Source of the DNA: Rhizobium sp. SG_E_25_P2 | GTDB lineage: Bacteria > Pseudomonadota > Alphaproteobacteria > Rhizobiales > Rhizobiaceae | Direction of reading: 5' to 3' | Assembly: GCF_029892285.1 (NCBI RefSeq) | Contig: NZ_JARXVM010000001.1 | Location: 1 to 64,000 of the forward strand | DNA length: 64,000 nucleotides | Part shown: piece after piece, positions 63,463-64,000 of the stretch | Layout: the number at the start of each line of letters is the position of its first letter | Position numbering within the stretch: position 1 is the first letter of the stretch | Translations under genes and position numbers: made by a program | Notes under the pieces: model-generated | What the model was told of the DNA's origin: nothing | The model's database searches: none | What the model saw: the letters and a program-made list of their open reading frames with translations, nothing else

Positions 63463-63488
63463 AAAACGGCGCCTTCGGGCGCCGTTTT
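63463..63488 (+). terminator. Rho-independent terminator of ileS
   Basis: AAAACGGCGCC, loop TTCG, GGCGCCGTTTT: a perfect 11-bp stem with a stable tetraloop and T-run, 9 nt after the stop. The symmetrical A/T ends let it work in both directions. Confidence 0.92.
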
Positions 63489-63660
63489 CCATACAGGACT
63501 GCGTCGCCCCGAATTGACGGGATGCAATTCCGGATCGGAATCATTTGCGCTTGACGCCCATCTCCGGTAAAAGCTGCCTGAAAATGGCCGGAATTTTCGT
63601 TAAACCGATTATTCCACTCCACTTCGATTGAGCATCTTTCGCCGGAAAGGCTTGGACGGC

Positions 63661-64000
63661 ATGACAAAGTTGTATCGCGTGGCTGTCGCGTTCGCGGCGC
63701 TTTCCCTTATCGGCCTGGCGGCGTCCGGCTGCATGGGGCCGACTTACGGCACCGGGAAATCGTCCAATGAACAGCTGTTCGACGATCTCGGCGACGCGAT
63801 TTCGCTGAAGCCGCAGAAGCAGCCAGATCTCGCCTATCAGCCGCGCGGTCAGCTGGTGAAGCCAGCCAATGTCAGTGCACTGGTGGAGCCTGAAAAGAAC
63901 ATCGCCAGCAAGGACAATCCGCAATGGGTGGAAAGCCCTGAGGAACTGCGCAAGCGTCTGCGCAATGAAGCCGACGCTAATGCGAACAATTCCAGCTATC
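63661..64000 (+). CDS. Small lipoprotein, 3' end beyond the window
   Basis: First 113 codons of a gene that runs off the right edge. A type-II signal peptide MTKLYRVAVAFAALSLIGLA ends in ASGC, with the lipid-anchored Cys at residue 24. The mature sequence starts CMGPTYGTGKSSNEQLFDDL and contains WVESPEELRKRLRNEA; it is hydrophilic and resembles an uncharacterised rhizobial lipoprotein encoded after ileS. Residue +2 is Met, so export to the outer membrane is likely. The stop is outside the window. Confidence 0.75.
   Translation, partial: MTKLYRVAVAFAALSLIGLAASGCMGPTYGTGKSSNEQLFDDLGDAISLKPQKQPDLAYQPRGQLVKPANVSALVEPEKNIASKDNPQWVESPEELRKRLRNEADANANNSSY

Overview
The window is GC-rich, densely packed alphaproteobacterial chromosome, most likely from the Hyphomicrobiales (Rhizobiales). 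The evidence is the codon use, the promoter class seen repeatedly (GGAAC-N16/17-[C/G]GTT, the EcfG/RpoE2 general-stress sigma factor consensus), several small rhizobial stress-protein families (BON with an SWFGDEG motif, DUF2171, DUF3008, DUF6894, TIGR02587/TIGR02588), an IleRS with a degenerate zinc finger followed by a small lipoprotein gene, and a composite CCTTCTCCCCGC palindrome typical of this order. I see no tRNA, rRNA, CRISPR array, transposase or phage gene.

Layout. (a) 1-168: 5' end of a galactonate dehydratase gene. (b) 405-12058: glycogen/trehalose block treZ, SDR, glgE, treS-pep2 fusion and glgB; GlgE carries an extra N-terminal pseudo-GH13 domain. (c) 12137-18658: a dense island of general-stress genes, with six clear and one weak EcfG-type promoter, plus two complex hairpins. 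Two further promoters of the class sit in front of treZ and the SDR, so the glycogen/trehalose genes look co-regulated with the island. (d) 18714-31145: an amino-sugar locus. A leftward operon (murQ, ABC binding protein, two permeases, a DUF4304 gene, Gfo/Idh oxidoreductase, ABC ATPase, ROK kinase, cutC) diverges from a rightward operon (BadF-type kinase, GntR regulator, NagB-II, NagA). Together they encode a plausible complete route for imported N-acetylmuramic acid: uptake, 6-phosphorylation, lactyl-ether cleavage, deacetylation, deamination/isomerisation to fructose-6-P. Matching direct-repeat operators flank the divergent promoters.

(e) 31225-33780: secreted Cys-pair protein, Crp/Fnr regulator and PepSY membrane protein, probably metal related. 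(f) 33781-43445: a gene-poor patch, then TetR, EamA exporter, a lone SIS protein, amidase/LuxR/APC permease, CoA-transferase and LacI regulator. (g) 43656-46160: PAS-PAS-GGDEF-EAL protein. (h) 46182-57114: leftward polyamine/amine cluster: three-domain kinase/M23-like/class-III aminotransferase fusion, conserved hypothetical, FAD amine oxidase, PotB-PotC-PotD-regulator-PotA and aldehyde dehydrogenase. A 25-bp palindrome of identical geometry lies before both the oxidase and the transporter operon and is a candidate operator for the XRE-cupin regulator. (i) 57270-64000: DUF6030 protein, split YeeE/YedE transporter pair, DUF2000/AraC pair, ileS with a strong terminator, and a truncated lipoprotein gene.

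Functions are assigned from motifs and family knowledge only. The best candidates for new biology are the muramic-acid uptake locus with its DUF4304 and CutC members, the kinase/phospho-lyase fusion with its transporter and oxidase, and the stress-sigma island with its structured hairpins.
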